In this document: one piece after another, positions 11,925 through 27,367 of the stretch
Layout of the letters: every line of letters begins with the position of its first letter
Position numbering within the stretch: position 1 is the stretch's first letter
Source of the DNA: Pogonophryne albipinna
Taxonomy: Eukaryota > Chordata > Actinopteri > Perciformes > Artedidraconidae
Length of the DNA: 64,000 bases
NCBI GenBank assembly: GCA_028583405.1
Contig: JAPTMU010000092.1
Span: 116,103 to 180,102 of the forward strand
Direction of reading: 5' to 3'
Made by a program: the position numbers and the translations under genes
The notes under the pieces: model-generated
Databases searched by the model: none
Told to the model about the DNA's origin: nothing
The model's input: only the letters and a program-made list of their open reading frames with translations

Positions 11925-11962
11925 CAGTGGCGAGCCGTCAGGGCCCTCTAGGCCCTCTGTGA
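11925..11962 (+). mobile_element. Isolated transposon terminus CAGTGGCGAGCC
   Basis: CAGTGGCGAGCCGTCAGGGC followed by CCTCTAGGCCCTCTGTGAG is the inverted counterpart of the terminus at 21918-21947. The flanks differ (CGAGTCAC here, GGTTCAGG there), so the two ends do not obviously bound one element. CAGTGGCG is a frequent hAT-type start. Confidence 0.55.
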
Positions 11963-11973
11963 GTTCTGATGAA

Positions 11974-12786
11974 CTATTGTGGGAAAAGTACTCCGGTGTG
12001 AACGCGCCAAAGGAACCCAACCCAACCGTACCGTCTCATACCACGCGTCAAAGTCACTCTTTTCAGCAGCTGCTCAATGCCATAACACTGCGGAGGAGGG
12101 TAAGGTCCAATATAGTTCAGATGGGCCTTGGAGCTGAAACCTTGATGGAAAAACCGCTTGATTTTATCCTCAAACCCTAAAGCTTGTGGCAAAAGCTTTA
12201 GGGTAGACAGAGAGTCTCTGTACTTTTGCCTGAAATCGTGGTCAGTAAAAGAGATCACTTTACTTCCTGCATTATCAAAGATGGTTTTAACTCTTGTTCT
12301 ATCATTGCATTGATAATGAGATAGCTGTCAAACCTTAGCATTGTGAGCGATGAAGGTTGCATTCTAGACACAACTAGAGGCTTGGGGCGCCTGAAGTGTG
12401 ACAGAAACTGGAGTGCACAGTCGGTACACTCAGCGACCCAAATATCGCCTGAAAGGGTTTGTGTGCACACCAGGAGTAATGTGTGCACCATCTGGCCCTG
12501 TTTCAAAATCTTAAAACCCAATGTTCTCACTCTGTTGTCTCTTTGGGTAACAATGGAACACAGATGTTTTTCATACTGGCCTGTAGAAGCAGAGGGTAAT
12601 TATTCGCTGCATGTTTTGCATTTTTTTTACCAGACACTTGTATGTTTTATTTTCACCACTCTTTGGAATGTAGTAAGACGGTCCCAGACAACCTACAGAC
12701 TGTTTGTGTAAATCACAGTTACTGGCAATGTCTGACGATCTCTGTGTCTGTTCTTTGTGTTTAGAATAACAGACGGGGTACGGCAC
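11974..12786 (-). pseudogene. Polinton/Maverick family-B DNA polymerase fragment
   Basis: Minus-strand frames carry segments typical of the protein-primed DNA polymerase of Polinton elements: RFDSYLIINAMIEQ (exonuclease region), FTDHDFRQKYRDSLSTLKLL, then GFEDKIKRFF and LNYIGPYPPPQCYG. The segments fall in two or three frames separated by stops and frameshifts, so it is inactive. The upstream part (12571-12786, many Cys/His/Lys) may be the N-terminal region of the same gene but is less certain. No Polinton integrase, protease or capsid gene is seen nearby. Confidence 0.65.
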
Positions 12787-12789
12787 GTG

Positions 12790-13970
12790 TCGTTACAAAA
12801 GATTGGTTTAAACTCTTCCTGAGTGCAAGTACTAAGTTCCATTTAGAGCTGTAGCCTGTTCGAGACACATGGAGAGCCTGAAAACCCCTTTGAGTTTTTA
12901 ATCCCATAGTAATAGTTTATGAAGAGGAACAAAAACACAGTTTTGTCTCGTTTGGGGCCGTCCGTCTGGAATTTACAGAGGGAACGATTTTCATCGCCTC
13001 TGTCATGTGATGTGGTTAAATGTCACAGCTGTCTGATCTGTCAAACCCACCCCCCTCTGAATCTCTCTACCGCGTTCAAAACGTTCCCTATCAGTGAGAT
13101 TGTACAGCTAACGGCTAAAAAGCCTGCGATTATGGAAACAAACAAACAAATAAAAGCAAGGATAACAGTGTGTTATTGGTGAGTAAATAACAGTGTGTTA
13201 TTTAGCAAAGAATAACAAATTAGAAGGAAAAAAAGATTTAAAAAATACAGGTTTCAGTATCCTGAGGCTCTGAGCCATTTCTTTTCCTCACTGACGACAA
13301 AAAGAGTCCGACATTATACGATTTAAAATAGAAACAATAATCGTGGCTTGATATTGAGTAAGAACATGTTTTTATGAACCCCACAGCTTCCGGTCTTCCA
13401 CGACCCGACCGGACACAAAGACGCAGGCACGAAACACATTACCAGTCAGGGCCGGACTGGGATAATAAGTCAGGCGGGGAATGAAACACCCAGCCAGACC
13501 ACTACCAGGTTTTTTTGTGCCATTTCTCTGGATGTATTTGTCAATATTCACAGCGTTGCTGCCCGTAGTGAGAGCCCTCTACTTTAAATCTACTACCCCA
13601 GAATAAACAGATGGAGATGGGTCACTATTTAAAAAAAGTGCAAATCTATTTAAGAATCTATCCATGTGAACATATTTTAATTGGGGGTGGACCTCAAATC
13701 CTCTAGGGGGGTCCGGGGGCATGCCCCTCTGGTAAGATTATTTGTTAAATGTTGGACTTAAATGCATCAATCTGGTGCACTTTGATGGGGAACTAAAGAG
13801 GCTACACCCATATGAAACAGAACTGGACACATTTAAATAATCACAAGAACATGGCCATAACCAATAACGGTGGTTTAGCCGTAGACTAGATCCTCAGTGC
13901 GTTTTGCTCTCTAATGCCGTCATCTCATCTTTTCTTCACTTCCAGCTTTTCTGTAGGACAAAATGTTCTC
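12790..13970. other. No gene recognised; transposon-like debris
   Basis: The stretch has no convincing exon. CAGGGCCGGACTGGGA at about 13447 and GGGGGGTCCGGGGGCATGCC at about 13707 look like pieces of fish DNA transposons, but I found no matching opposite end. Confidence 0.4.
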
Positions 13971-13973
13971 ATC

Positions 13974-14100
13974 CATTTCCAATATGAAAAAACACTGAAA
14001 CTTGTTTATTTGTTTTTGGTTCATTTATAGTTGTGAGTGTGTCTGTGCTCCTGAACCAGCCTCACCCGTCTCCCCCTGCTCCTCTCCCCCTGCTCCTCTC
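13974..14100 (+). repeat. Copy of the hAT-internal segment at 59612-59697
   Basis: CATTTCCAATATGAAAAAAC through GAACCAGCCTC matches the reverse complement of about 59612-59697 with few differences. In both places it borders the CCCTGCTCCTCTC minisatellite. The two copies therefore share an ancestor that already carried the minisatellite. Confidence 0.85.
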
Positions 14101-14332
14101 CCTCCTCTCCCCCCTGCTCCTCTCCCCCTGCTCCTCTCCCTCCTCTCCCCCCTGCTCCTCTCCCCCCGCTCCGCTCCCCCTGCTCCTCTCCCCCCCTGCT
14201 CCTCTCCCTCTGCTCCTCTCCCCCCTGCTCCTCTCCCTCCTCTCCCCCTGCTCCTCTCCCCCTGCTCCTCTCCCCCCTGCTCCTCTCCCCCCTGCTCCTC
14301 TCCCTCCTCTCCCCCTGCTCCTCTCCCCCTTA
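14060..14332. repeat. Pyrimidine minisatellite, CTCCCCCTGCTCCTCTC units
   Basis: Units of about 17-26 bp alternate CCCCCTGCTCCTCTC with CCTCTC spacers. This is the reverse complement of the purine array at 58310-59605. Pro/Ser/Leu open frames here are artefacts of composition. Confidence 0.9.
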
Positions 14333-14499
14333 CAAAAAGACTTTTCATGGAAACACATCAGCTGTTGGACGACAGTCAGTATGATTCAGGAAAGACAGAT
14401 CAACATCTCCGGCACTACTGGGATTAAGAGAGGGAATAGCAAACTGCCATAGATCCCAACATGTTACTGATAACACTGGAACGGCATCAGAGGGTGGGA

Positions 14500-14790
14500 T
14501 TAGACTGGCTGAGAGATTATTGAAGCGACAGACAACAATTTGTTGAAATTGTTGAACATAAATCAGAATACATGAACATAACTTGTGGAGTACCTCAGGG
14601 GTCCGTGTTGGGTCCAACGCTGTTCATAATATACATCAACGACATTTGCAGAGTATCAAATATATTGAAATGTATTTTATTTGCAGATGACACTAATATG
14701 TTTTGTCCCGGTGAACATTTGAAAGAGCTAATGGAAGTGATAACAGCAGAAATGATTCAAGTAAAACATTGGTTTGACACAAACAAATGA
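14500..14790 (+). pseudogene. LINE reverse-transcriptase core fragment
   Basis: The frame encodes the palm of a non-LTR reverse transcriptase: CGVPQGSVLGPTLF, YINDI and the catalytic LFADDTNMF. It is closely similar in pattern to the minus-strand LINE at 30907-31524 but not the same copy. A stop near 14522 and truncation at both ends make it inactive. It lies just upstream of alkal2 exon 1. Confidence 0.85.
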
Positions 14791-14979
14791 TCACGATCTG
14801 TGTGTAACGAGGGGCGGGCCTTAATATATCGATAAACAGCTGCAGCGAAAAGAAAAGCCTTCAGTCTGGATTGAAGTAATCAGAGTTGCAGCAGACCGGC
14901 AGGTTTCTGGGAGTTTGTCCCAGATATTTGGAGACTGATAAATAATAACTGAATAAATATCTCCTCCTCAGAAGCAGCA

Positions 14980-18237
<3,258 letters not shown>

Positions 18238-18304
18238 GTGAGTTCATCATGTGGAGCTATTTCTGCAGGACAATATCTCAACATCTTCCAGCGTGGAAAA
18301 CACA

Positions 18305-20661
18305 GAGAGCCTGAAGGCAACACGGAGAGCCTGAAGGCGACACGGAGAGCCTGAAGGCGACACGGAGAGCCTGAGAGCCTGAAGGCGACACGGAGAGCCT
18401 GAAGGCGACACGCAGAGCCTTAAGGCGACACGGAGAGCCTGAAGGCGACACGGAGAGCCTGAAGGCGACACGGAGAGCCTGAAGGCGACACAGAGAGCCT
18501 GAAGGCGACACGGAGAGCCTGAAGGCGACACGGAGAGCCTGAAGGCGACACGGAGAGCCTGAAGGCGACACGGAGAGCCTGAGAGCCTGAAGGCGACACG
18601 GAAAGCCTGAAGGCGACACGGAGAGCCTGAAGGCGACACGGAGAGCCTGAAGGCGGAGAGCCTGAAGGCGACACGGAAAGCCTGAAGGCGACACGGAAAG
18701 CCTGAAGGCGACACGGAGAGCCTGAAGGCGACACGGAAAGCCTGAAGGCGACACGGAGAGCCTGAAGGCGACACGGAGAGCCTGAAGGCGGAGAGCCTGA
18801 AGGCGACACGGAGAGCCTGAAGGCGACACGGAGAGCCTGAAGGCGGAGAGCCTGAAGGCGACACGGAGAGCCTGAAGGCGACACGGAGAGCCTGAGAGCC
18901 TGAAGGCGACACGGAGAGCCTGAAGGCGACACGGAGAGCCTGAAGGCGACACGGAGAGCCTGAAGGCGACACGGAAAGCCTGAAGGCGACACGGAGAGCC
19001 TGAAGGCGACACGGAAAGCCTGAAGGCGGAGAGCCTGAAGGCGACACGCAGAGCCTGAAGGCGACACGGAGAGCCTGAAGGCGACACGGAGAGCCTGAAG
19101 GCGACACGGAGAGCCTGAAGGCGACACGGAAAGCCTGAAGGCGGAGAGCCTGAAGGCGGAGAGCCTGAAGGCGACACGGAAAGCCTGAAGGCGACACGGA
19201 GAGCCTGAAGGCGACACGGAGAGCCTGAAGGCGACACGGAGAGCCTGAAGGCGACACGGAGAGCCTGAGAGCCTGAAGGCGACACGGAGAGCCTGAAGGC
19301 GACACGGAGAGGCTGAAGGCGACACGGAAAGCCTGAAGGCGACACGGAGAGCCTGAAGGCGACACGGAAAGCCTGAAGGCGGAGAGCCTGAAGGCGACAC
19401 GCAGAGCCTGAAGGCGACACGGAGAGCCTGAAGGCGACACGGAGAGCCTGAAGGCAACACGGAGAGCCTGAAGGCGACACGGAAAGCCTGAAGGCGGAAA
19501 GCCTGAAGGCGGAGAGCCTGAAGGCGGAGAGCCTGAAGGCGACACGGAAAGCCTGAAGGCGACACGGAGAGCCTGAAGGCGACACGGAGAGCCTGAAGGC
19601 GACACGGAGAGCCTGAAGGCGACACGGAGAGCCTGAAGGCGACACGGAGAGCCTGAAGGCGACACAGAGAGCCTGAAGGCGACACGGAGAGCCTGAAGGC
19701 GACACGGAGAGCCTGAAGGCGACACGGAGAGCCTGAGAGCCTGAAGGCGACACGGAAAGCCTGAAGGCGACACGGAGAGCCTGAAGGCGACACGGAGAGC
19801 CTGAAGGCGACACGGAAAGCCTGAAGGCGACACGGAAAGCCTGAAGGCGACACGGAAAGCCTGAAGGCGACACGGAGAGCCTGAAGGCGACACGGAGAGC
19901 CTGAGAGCCTGAAGGCGACACGGAAAGCCTGAAGGCGACACGGAGAGCCTGAAGGCGACATGGAGAGCCTGAAGGCGACACGGAAAGCCTGAAGGCGACA
20001 CGGAAAGCCTGAAGGCGACACGGAGAGCCTGAAGGCGACACGGAGAGCCTGAAGGCGGAGAGCCTGAAGGCGACACGGAGAGCCTGAAGGCGACACGGAG
20101 AGCCTGAAGGCGGAGAGCCTGAAGGCGACACGGAGAGCCTGAAGGCGACACGGAGAGCCTGAAGGCGGAGAGCCTGAAGGCGACACGGAGAGCCTGAAGG
20201 CGACACGGAGAGCCTGAGAGCCTGAAGGCGACACGGAGAGCCTGAAGGCGACACGGAGAGCCTGAAGGCGACACGGAGAGGCTGAAGGCGACACGGAGAG
20301 CCTGAAGGCGACACGGAGAGCCTGAAGGCGACACGGAAAGCCTGAAGGCGGAGAGCCTGAAGGCGACACGCAGAGCCTGAAGGCGACACGGAGAGCCTGA
20401 AGGCGACACGGAGAGCCTGAAGGCGACACGGAGAGCCTGAAGGCAACACGGAGAGCCTGAAGGCGACACGGAAAGCCTGAAGGCGGAAAGCCTGAAGGCG
20501 GAGAGCCTGAAGGCGGAGAGCCTGAAGGCGACACGGAAAGCCTGAAGGCGACACGGAGAGCCTGAAGGCGACACGGAGAGCCTGAAGGCGACACGGAGAG
20601 CCTGAAGGCGACACGGAAAGCCTGAAGGCGACAGACACGGAGAGCCTGAAGGCGACACGGA
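18305..20661. repeat. 20-bp minisatellite, 2.36 kb
   Basis: The main unit CCTGAAGGCGACACGGAGAG is 20 bp. Shortened forms are mixed in: CCTGAAGGCGGAGAG (loss of GACAC) and CCTGAGAG. Blocks such as GCAACACGG followed by GGCGGAAAGC recur near 19455-19500 and 20444-20490, showing duplication of roughly 1 kb segments. The array begins 67 bp past the alkal2 exon 4 donor, where the unique sequence already reads CACAGAGAGCCTGAAGGC. Antisense open frames (Ser/Pro/Arg/Leu) are artefacts of low stop density. Confidence 0.96.
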
Positions 20662-20686
20662 GGTAGCATATGAAGCATGTTTTAAT

Positions 20687-21060
20687 TAGGGCTGTGCAAT
20701 TAATCGTATTTTAATCTCGATTTTGGACGATTATGAAAACGTAATCGGAAAAAAAAGATTGTGGAAGTGCGCTCCAAAATATTTGTTTATCTTCTTTACT
20801 GGTATTTATTATTTTGATATTATTTATTCAAATGTAGATATAAATGTATAATTGGATTTGTATTGTTTTTTTAGTTGAATTATCCTTAAAGTTAATCAAC
20901 TGTTAAAAACAAAGTGTTCCAATTATTATTTAAACGTTTTTAAAAAGTTCAATACATTTACGTTTTCAAAGTCGATGAATAATCGTATTTAATAATCGTG
21001 ATATCAAATATTGACCACCAATAATCGTGATTCTGATTTTGCCATAATCGAGCAGCCCTA
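20687..21060. mobile_element. Non-autonomous hAT element with 8-bp target duplication
   Basis: It starts TAGGGCTGTGCAATTAATCG and ends ATAATCGAGCAGCCCTA, with short inverted termini. GTTTTAAT occurs directly on both sides (20679-20686 and 21061-21068), a perfect 8-bp duplication as made by hAT transposases. It is 374 bp with no coding capacity. Confidence 0.9.
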
Positions 21061-21317
21061 GTTTTAATAATAAAATCAAGTCCCCCCGCTGAAATAAAAG
21101 ATATACTAACTTATAAGAATACAAGAATATAAATGGAAAAAGTATAAACAAATAATAATATAGAAATACATTCATGAATAAAAGTAGTATGAGTAATAAT
21201 GATATTATAATTCACTATGTTCGTGGACTTGCAGCAACCTCAGCCTCTAGACAAAAGTTCTGTCCCAAAGCTTCTTAAGACATGTCGTCTCCATGTCCTG
21301 TGCTTTTCTTCTCTGCA

Positions 21318-21640
21318 GGGTGAACTGGATGAAGAGCTCAACGCCTGGAATTCACACACAATCAGAGCAAGATCAACTGAAGACACAGCATCTGGTCGGC
21401 CAGTGAGTACGTACTCATTCCCAGAGCTGCACAGTGCTGAGGATCGACTCAAACCTATCGCCATGGACGAGCTTTTTGTATGGAAGAGTCCCGAAGGCCA
21501 GTTTCCGTGCCATGGAACTGTTTTTGAACTGTGTTGAACTCATGGCGGAAAACGGATGGGATGATCCAGCAGATCAATTTGCTGCAGCTGATCTATACAT
21601 CCTGTTACCAGATGAAATACGACGACAAGTATTTGATTAA
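21318..21640 (+). pseudogene. C-terminal fragment of a fish integrase-core transposon protein
   Basis: After an acceptor-like TTCTTCTCTGCAG the frame reads LDEELNAWNSHTIRARST, then GRPVSTYSFPEL, and after one frameshift WDDPADQFAAADLYILL and a stop at 21640. I recall this layout (aromatic-Asn-x-His-x-Ile-Arg, then GRP, then PEL) at the C-terminus of multi-copy fish proteins with a retroviral-type integrase core. The catalytic part is absent. It directly precedes the CAGTGG-type end at 21643, so it is more likely transposon debris than a last exon of alkal2, although its acceptor phase would fit alkal2 exon 4. Confidence 0.5.
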
Positions 21641-21642
21641 GG

Positions 21643-21947
21643 CAGTGGGGAGCCGTGACTTTTATACCTAGGCCCTCGTGTTTTCAAATATTATTTTTCA
21701 GAATATCTTAGGCCCTCTAGGCCCTCTAGGCCCTCTGTCAGGGCCTAGAGGGCCCTCTGTCAGGGCTTAGAGGGCCCTCTAAGCCCTGACAGAGGGCCCT
21801 CTGTCAGGGCTTAGAGGGCCCTCTGTCAGGGCCTAGAGGGCCCTCTAGGCCCTGACAGAGGGCCCTCTAGGCCCTCTGTCTAGGCCCTCTTGGCCCTGAC
21901 AGAGGGCCCTCTAGGCCCTCACAGAGGGCCCTGACGGCTCGCCACTG
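21643..21947. mobile_element. Short element built of nested AGGGCCCTCT palindromes
   Basis: It opens CAGTGGGGAGCCGTGAC and closes GTCAGGGC-type sequence inverted, GACGGCTCGCCACTG. Between them, 21700-21930 is an alternation of TAGGCCCTCTGTCAGGGCC and its reverse complement, giving many overlapping hairpins. No 8-bp target duplication is visible. The right end pairs in sequence with the terminus at 11925. Confidence 0.6.
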
Positions 21948-23371
21948 GGTTCAGGGTACATATAGCGTACATGTCATTATGCAAAACACAAAATACTGTT
22001 AAGTATAAAATAAGTAATTATTTAGCCAAAAATGTATCAATAAAAATCATAGCCAATGGTATTTCATGTATTCCTTAAATGTTTGTCTCTCAGCAACTCT
22101 ATTGTCTTTCCAGCTTGCCAACAGCTTCTGAATGGTACTGTATGTACGGGTTCTACATCGTAGACACAAATAATGCACCATGTGTTACACAACGGTAACA
22201 AGTGATTATTTCATGTGCGCTCTAAAAACAGTCAGAGGCAGTCATTAGTGTCCTTTGCTGCAACTGAGACGGCCTTGCTGACACTGGGCAAACGTCCTCC
22301 TTTAAGGAACGACGCCATTGGCTGAGGAGCAAAGCTGCTAGTGCCATGTATTGCTGGATACAAACATCACTGTAGAATGACTTGTTGATTGCCACATGCA
22401 TACAATAATGAACATGTTCATTTTTCAGCATAACGCCATTGTTTTTACTAAAAATGTCTGATCACATTTTTGCAAAAGTGTGATCACAAATTGAATGATT
22501 CAACCTATGGAGACATCGTTCACACCTTTTTGCAAAACACATGAATGAAATGGATGAGATTGTGTTTATGCAGTAACTCATTTGATTGATTTCAAAATGT
22601 GGTTCCATTGATGTTTTCTCTGAACTCAATGAAACAATGCATCGTAAGAACTTGAGCTGAACACACTTTGGGAGCTGGGAGTTCATCCTAATAGGATCCA
22701 ATGCTGATCCAATGAGTCTGTCAGTGCAGTATTCATCAAATGTTCTCACTGGTGAGATCCAGCAGTCTGTTCACTGGATTCACCAAAACATTGCAACCTA
22801 CTTTTGGCAACAAAAAACAATTCACTTTATTAAGACAATAAAAGATACCATTTCTAGACAAAGAAATAGAAATGTAATCTGTAGAAAAGGCATCAAGAAT
22901 TCAAAGCATAGATCAACAGAATTTTAAATGGTAGTGTTCTTAATGAATTAGCAATGATTTGATCATTGTTTTTAATGACTAATGACTTTTCTCACATTAG
23001 TGTCAAATATGAATTACTATAAGATATTTTAGAAAAGTCTTGAACAACTATTGCAAAGCTTATTTATTCAATCACTTGATACCCATAAGAATAGGGAACT
23101 TGATCAACATTCAATGGAAGACCTGAATACAAATGAGCTGTACGGAAATAAATTTGATCCATTCAATGTTAAATTTGATCCATTCAATGTTAAAAGTAAC
23201 ATTTAACAAAACATGAGAATTGCGCAAAAGGATGAGCGGAAAATGACAGATGTGAAATATAGAAAGGAACAAATATCTGCCTGCATTGTGCCAGTGCAAG
23301 AACAATTATTAAAGTATCCAGAAAGAAAAGATTGCACACAACAATGCCTGCAAAACAGATGTTAATACGAC
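21948..23371. other. No gene recognised
   Basis: AT-rich sequence with no convincing exon or repeat ends. A 22-bp direct duplication (AAATTTGATCCATTCAATGT) lies at 23151-23193. Its low GC content resembles old transposon DNA. Confidence 0.45.
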
Positions 23372-23874
23372 TTACCTTACTTCTCCACACATAGCGTTGT
23401 GTGCTCCTTCCAAACAACTCAGCGTTGGTTTCATCTGTCCACAGAACATGTTGCCAGTAGAGTAGCTGTGGAACATCCAGGTGCTCTTTTCAAACTTCAA
23501 ACGTGCAGCAATGTTTGTTCTGGACAGCAGTGGCTTCCTCCGTGGTGTCCTCCCATGAACTCCATTCTTGTTCAGTGTTTTACGTATCGTAGATTCGTCA
23601 ACAGAGATGTTAGCATGTGCCAGAGAGTCTCTAGCTGACACTCTAGGATTCTTCTTCACCTCATTGAGCATTCTGTGCTCTTGCAGTCATCTTTACAGGA
23701 CGTCCTAGGGAGAGTAGCAACAGTGCTGACCTTTCTCCATGTATAGACAACTTGTCTTACCGTGGACTGATGAACATCAAGGCTTTCAGAGATACTTCTG
23801 TAACCCTTTCCAGCTTTATGCAAGTCAACCATTCTTAATGGTAGGTCTTCTGAGAGCTCTTGTGTGCGAGGCAT
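23372..23874 (-). pseudogene. Tc1-like transposase, truncated (copy 1)
   Basis: On the minus strand the protein begins [20 protein letters not shown] with the paired helix-turn-helix region ([20 protein letters not shown]), followed after a frameshift by NEVKKNPRVSARDSLAHANI and the linker before the DDE catalytic domain. Only the N-terminal half is present; the second and third catalytic acidic residues are missing. The same frameshift is found in the copy 1.06 kb to the right. Confidence 0.9.
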
Positions 23875-24193
23875 GGTTCACATCTGGCAATGCTTCTTAA
23901 GAATAGAACATTCAAAACTGGTGTGTATTTTTTATAGGGCAGGGCAGCTTTAAACAACACCTCCAACCTCGTCTCCTTGATTGGACTCCAGGTTGGCTGA
24001 CTCCTGACTCCACTTAGCTCTTGAAGAAGTCTTTAGCCTCGGGGTTCACATACTTGTTAAAAGTAAAATTTGAGCATTTGAAGAAATCTCAAAACTTTCC
24101 TGTAGATCTCTTCACGGCTGGACTGTTAGCACACTCTTCTCTCTCTCTTCTCTTGATCACCCTCTCTCTCTTCTCTTGATCATTCATCATCAT

Positions 24194-24428
<235 letters not shown>

Positions 24429-24446
24429 CCCTTTGGATCCTCCACA

Positions 24447-24932
24447 CATAGCGTTGTGTGCTCCTTCCAAACAACTCAGCGTTGGTTTCATCTGTCCACA
24501 GAACATGTTGCCAGTAGAGGAGCTGTGGAACATCCAGGTGCTCTTTTGCAAACTTTAAACGTGCAGCAATGTTTGTTCTGGACAGCAGTGGCTTCCTCCG
24601 TGGTGTCCTCCCATGAACTCCATTCTTGTTCAGTGTTTTACGTATCGTAGATTCGTCAACAGAGATGTTAGCATGTGCCAGAGAGTCTCTAGCTGACACT
24701 CTAGGATTCTTCTTCACCTCATTGAGCATTCTGCGCTCTTGCAGTCATCTTTACAGGACGTCCTAGGGAGAGTAGCAACAGTGCTGACCTTTCTCCATGT
24801 ATAGACAACTTGTCTTACCGTGGACTGATGAACATCAAGGCTTTCAGAGATACTTTTGGAACCCTTTCCAGCTTTATGCAAGTCAACCATTCTTAATGGT
24901 AGGTCTTCTGAGAGCTCTTGTGTGCGAGGCAT
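24447..24932 (-). pseudogene. Tc1-like transposase, truncated (copy 2)
   Basis: Same structure as the copy at 23372-23874, with the same frameshift, ending just after the first catalytic aspartate region (WTDETNAELFGRST). It differs by a few substitutions. The C-terminal half is replaced by an AG/GT microsatellite. Confidence 0.9.
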
Positions 24933-25254
24933 GGTTCACATCTGGCAATGCTTCTTAAGAATAGAACATTCAAAACTGGTGTGTATTTTTTATAGGGCAG
25001 GGCAGCTTTAAACAACACCTCCAACCTCGTCTCCTTGATTGGACTCCAGGTTGGCTGACTCCTGACTCCACTTAGCTCTTGAAGAAGTCTTTAGCCTCGG
25101 GGTTCACATACTTGTTAAAAGTAAAATTTGAGCATTTGAAGAAATCTCAAAACTTTCCTGTAGATCTCTTCACGGCTGGACTGTTAGCACACTCTTCTCT
25201 CTCTCTTCTCTTGATCACCCTCTCTCTCTTCTCTTGATCATTCATCATCATCGG

Positions 25255-25411
<157 letters not shown>

Positions 25412-25439
25412 GAATTATTACAGCTCAAATGCATTGCAA

Positions 25440-26662
25440 TAACTTCCATGTTAAAAAAAAGACTTTAAAAAGCTGAATATTTTAAAAAGTAAAACATATT
25501 TAGAAAAAGTTGAAAGTTCCCCATCATGTGTTGAAAAGGCTGAATAGTTTGATATTTGAATGGTTCCTGCAGCTGAGATTAGGCTGAAGGAGTTAAATAA
25601 AGATATGAAATGTAAGTAGTAGTGATTGAATGTTTACAGAGATCAAAGGTTTCCATGGTGTCTGCTCTGATTGGATGATGAGACTCACGTGTGTGTGGCT
25701 CCAATCTGCCCAGCAACACCATGACAACCAACTGCAGCACTGAGTCCCATAAGAATGCATTGGGGATTATATCTGACAATTTTGCCACCTGTTCAAAATC
25801 TATGGCTCTTATAAAAAAATGACCAGACAGTGAGCATCAGGGAACCCCAATGAACTGAAATATGTTGTTTTTTGGGTTTTGTGTGTAAAATATGGAGATG
25901 GGAGCAGTTTGTCTAAAGTGTACTTCTCTCTGCTCTGAGGAAAGATCTGGAACAATTTAACATGGGAATCAATTGGGAGCTAGTTGGACTTTTTCTCTCT
26001 TCATGCCCTCAAGAGGCATTTTGTTTAATTGTTGTTCTTATTCTTTTTTTCTTTTCCAAGCCTAGGAGAGGTTTTCCTACGTTTTTCATGAAAGAATATG
26101 TCTGAGGAGTGAAGGGTTTGGGAATTATGGCAAGTTTAAAATATTTTTGGGGGAGAATTTCGAGCTGTCCTGCACTCTGTTTTGAGATCAAAGCACTCTA
26201 GACTTAACGAGCTGCTCCATCCACTCTAATGTTAAAATCTGAAAAAGGCCTCTCTACCAAGCTCCAAACTAAATTCAATATCTCAAAAAGTGTAAAAGAT
26301 ATCAAAAAGAAAAGTCAAGTTTGAATAGCTGAAGGTCTTGTGGTCATTTGAAAGTTGGAATGAAGTGTCTAGCTGAAGGTATGTGGAAGGAGTAGCATTT
26401 GGCGCAAGGTGTAGGAAAACAGGATTTGAAGGCATCTCCCATTGACTTCAATGTTAAAAAAAAGAGTTTAAAAAGCTGAATATTTCAAAAAGTATGAAAT
26501 ATTTTGAAAAAGTTGAAAGTTTCTCATCAATTGCTGAAAAGGCTGAATAGTTTAATATTTGAATGGTTTCTGTGGCTGAAAGTAAGCTGAAGTTATGGAG
26601 AGCTAAAGTATTGGCTGAAATAATAATAATAAGGGGAAGAATAAAGATTTGAAGCACTATAG
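25440..26662. mobile_element. Teleost interspersed repeat with internal direct duplication
   Basis: The stretch AAAAAGCTGAATATTT ... GGCTGAATAGTTTGATATTT at 25455-25605 recurs at 26465-26600 with modest divergence. The end AATAATAATAATAAGGGGAA followed by AGCACTATAGTGCTGG resembles a frequent fish non-coding transposon family whose name I cannot confirm. No coding frame is seen. Confidence 0.5.
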
Positions 26663-27367
26663 TGCTGGAAACAGCATTCCACTAATTAGAAAAGTATTCT
26701 CATCAAAATATAGTGAAAGTACCAAAAGTAAAAGTAGTCGTTGTGCAGATTGGTCCATTTCAGAATAATATATATGATATGTTTTGTAATGATTGATCAT
26801 GAAAGTGTTCTCAAAGCTGGTGAAGGTGCAGCTAGTTTTACAATTAGATCAAAGTCAAGTAAAGTACAAATATCATATAAGTAGAGTACTTGAAGAAGTG
26901 TACTTCGTAACTTCCCACATCTGAAATCAGATATGACTTCAAGTCATGTGATCATTTCTTAGTATTTGATCCTTCAACTTGGCCTCAGGAAATGCAAGGA
27001 CTTCACAGTTTTGGCAACATGTTTTGGAGAAAGCAAATCGGAGGCTTAAAAAGAGACAGATGCATCTTCATCATCTTCATCATCTAGCATGCAAGAAGTG
27101 TGAATAGAGGACAGTGAAGGAGACACTGAGGAGGACCACGCTTCGTGTGGGGTGAGGACCAAATGCTGTCTCCTGCGACTCATCTGAGTAACTCACTAAA
27201 AAAAGTGATGTGCACCCCTGCCTATTATACTATGAAAGGTGAAGTGCTTCTTTTAGGTCCCAAATGTCCAGTATCTATAGCACACCATTACTTGCAATTC
27301 TGCACAACTACTTCCAACATGAACAACTCTTAACAGTTTGGATTGGTTTGGTTATTGTTGCTGGAGT
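26663..27367. other. No gene recognised
   Basis: AT-rich sequence; no exon, RNA or repeat boundary found. Confidence 0.4.

Noticed and set aside
12919..13182. Small protein of 87 codons
   Set aside because: No motif, no splice signals and composition like surrounding transposon debris.
18247..20678. Ser/Pro/Arg-rich antisense proteins of about 750-800 residues
   Set aside because: Three overlapping frames of one 20-bp repeat; the same motif rotates among frames, as expected without coding.
21320..21530. Last exon of alkal2
   Set aside because: Acceptor and phase fit, but the peptide resembles an integrase-core transposon protein and is far longer than any ALKAL tail.
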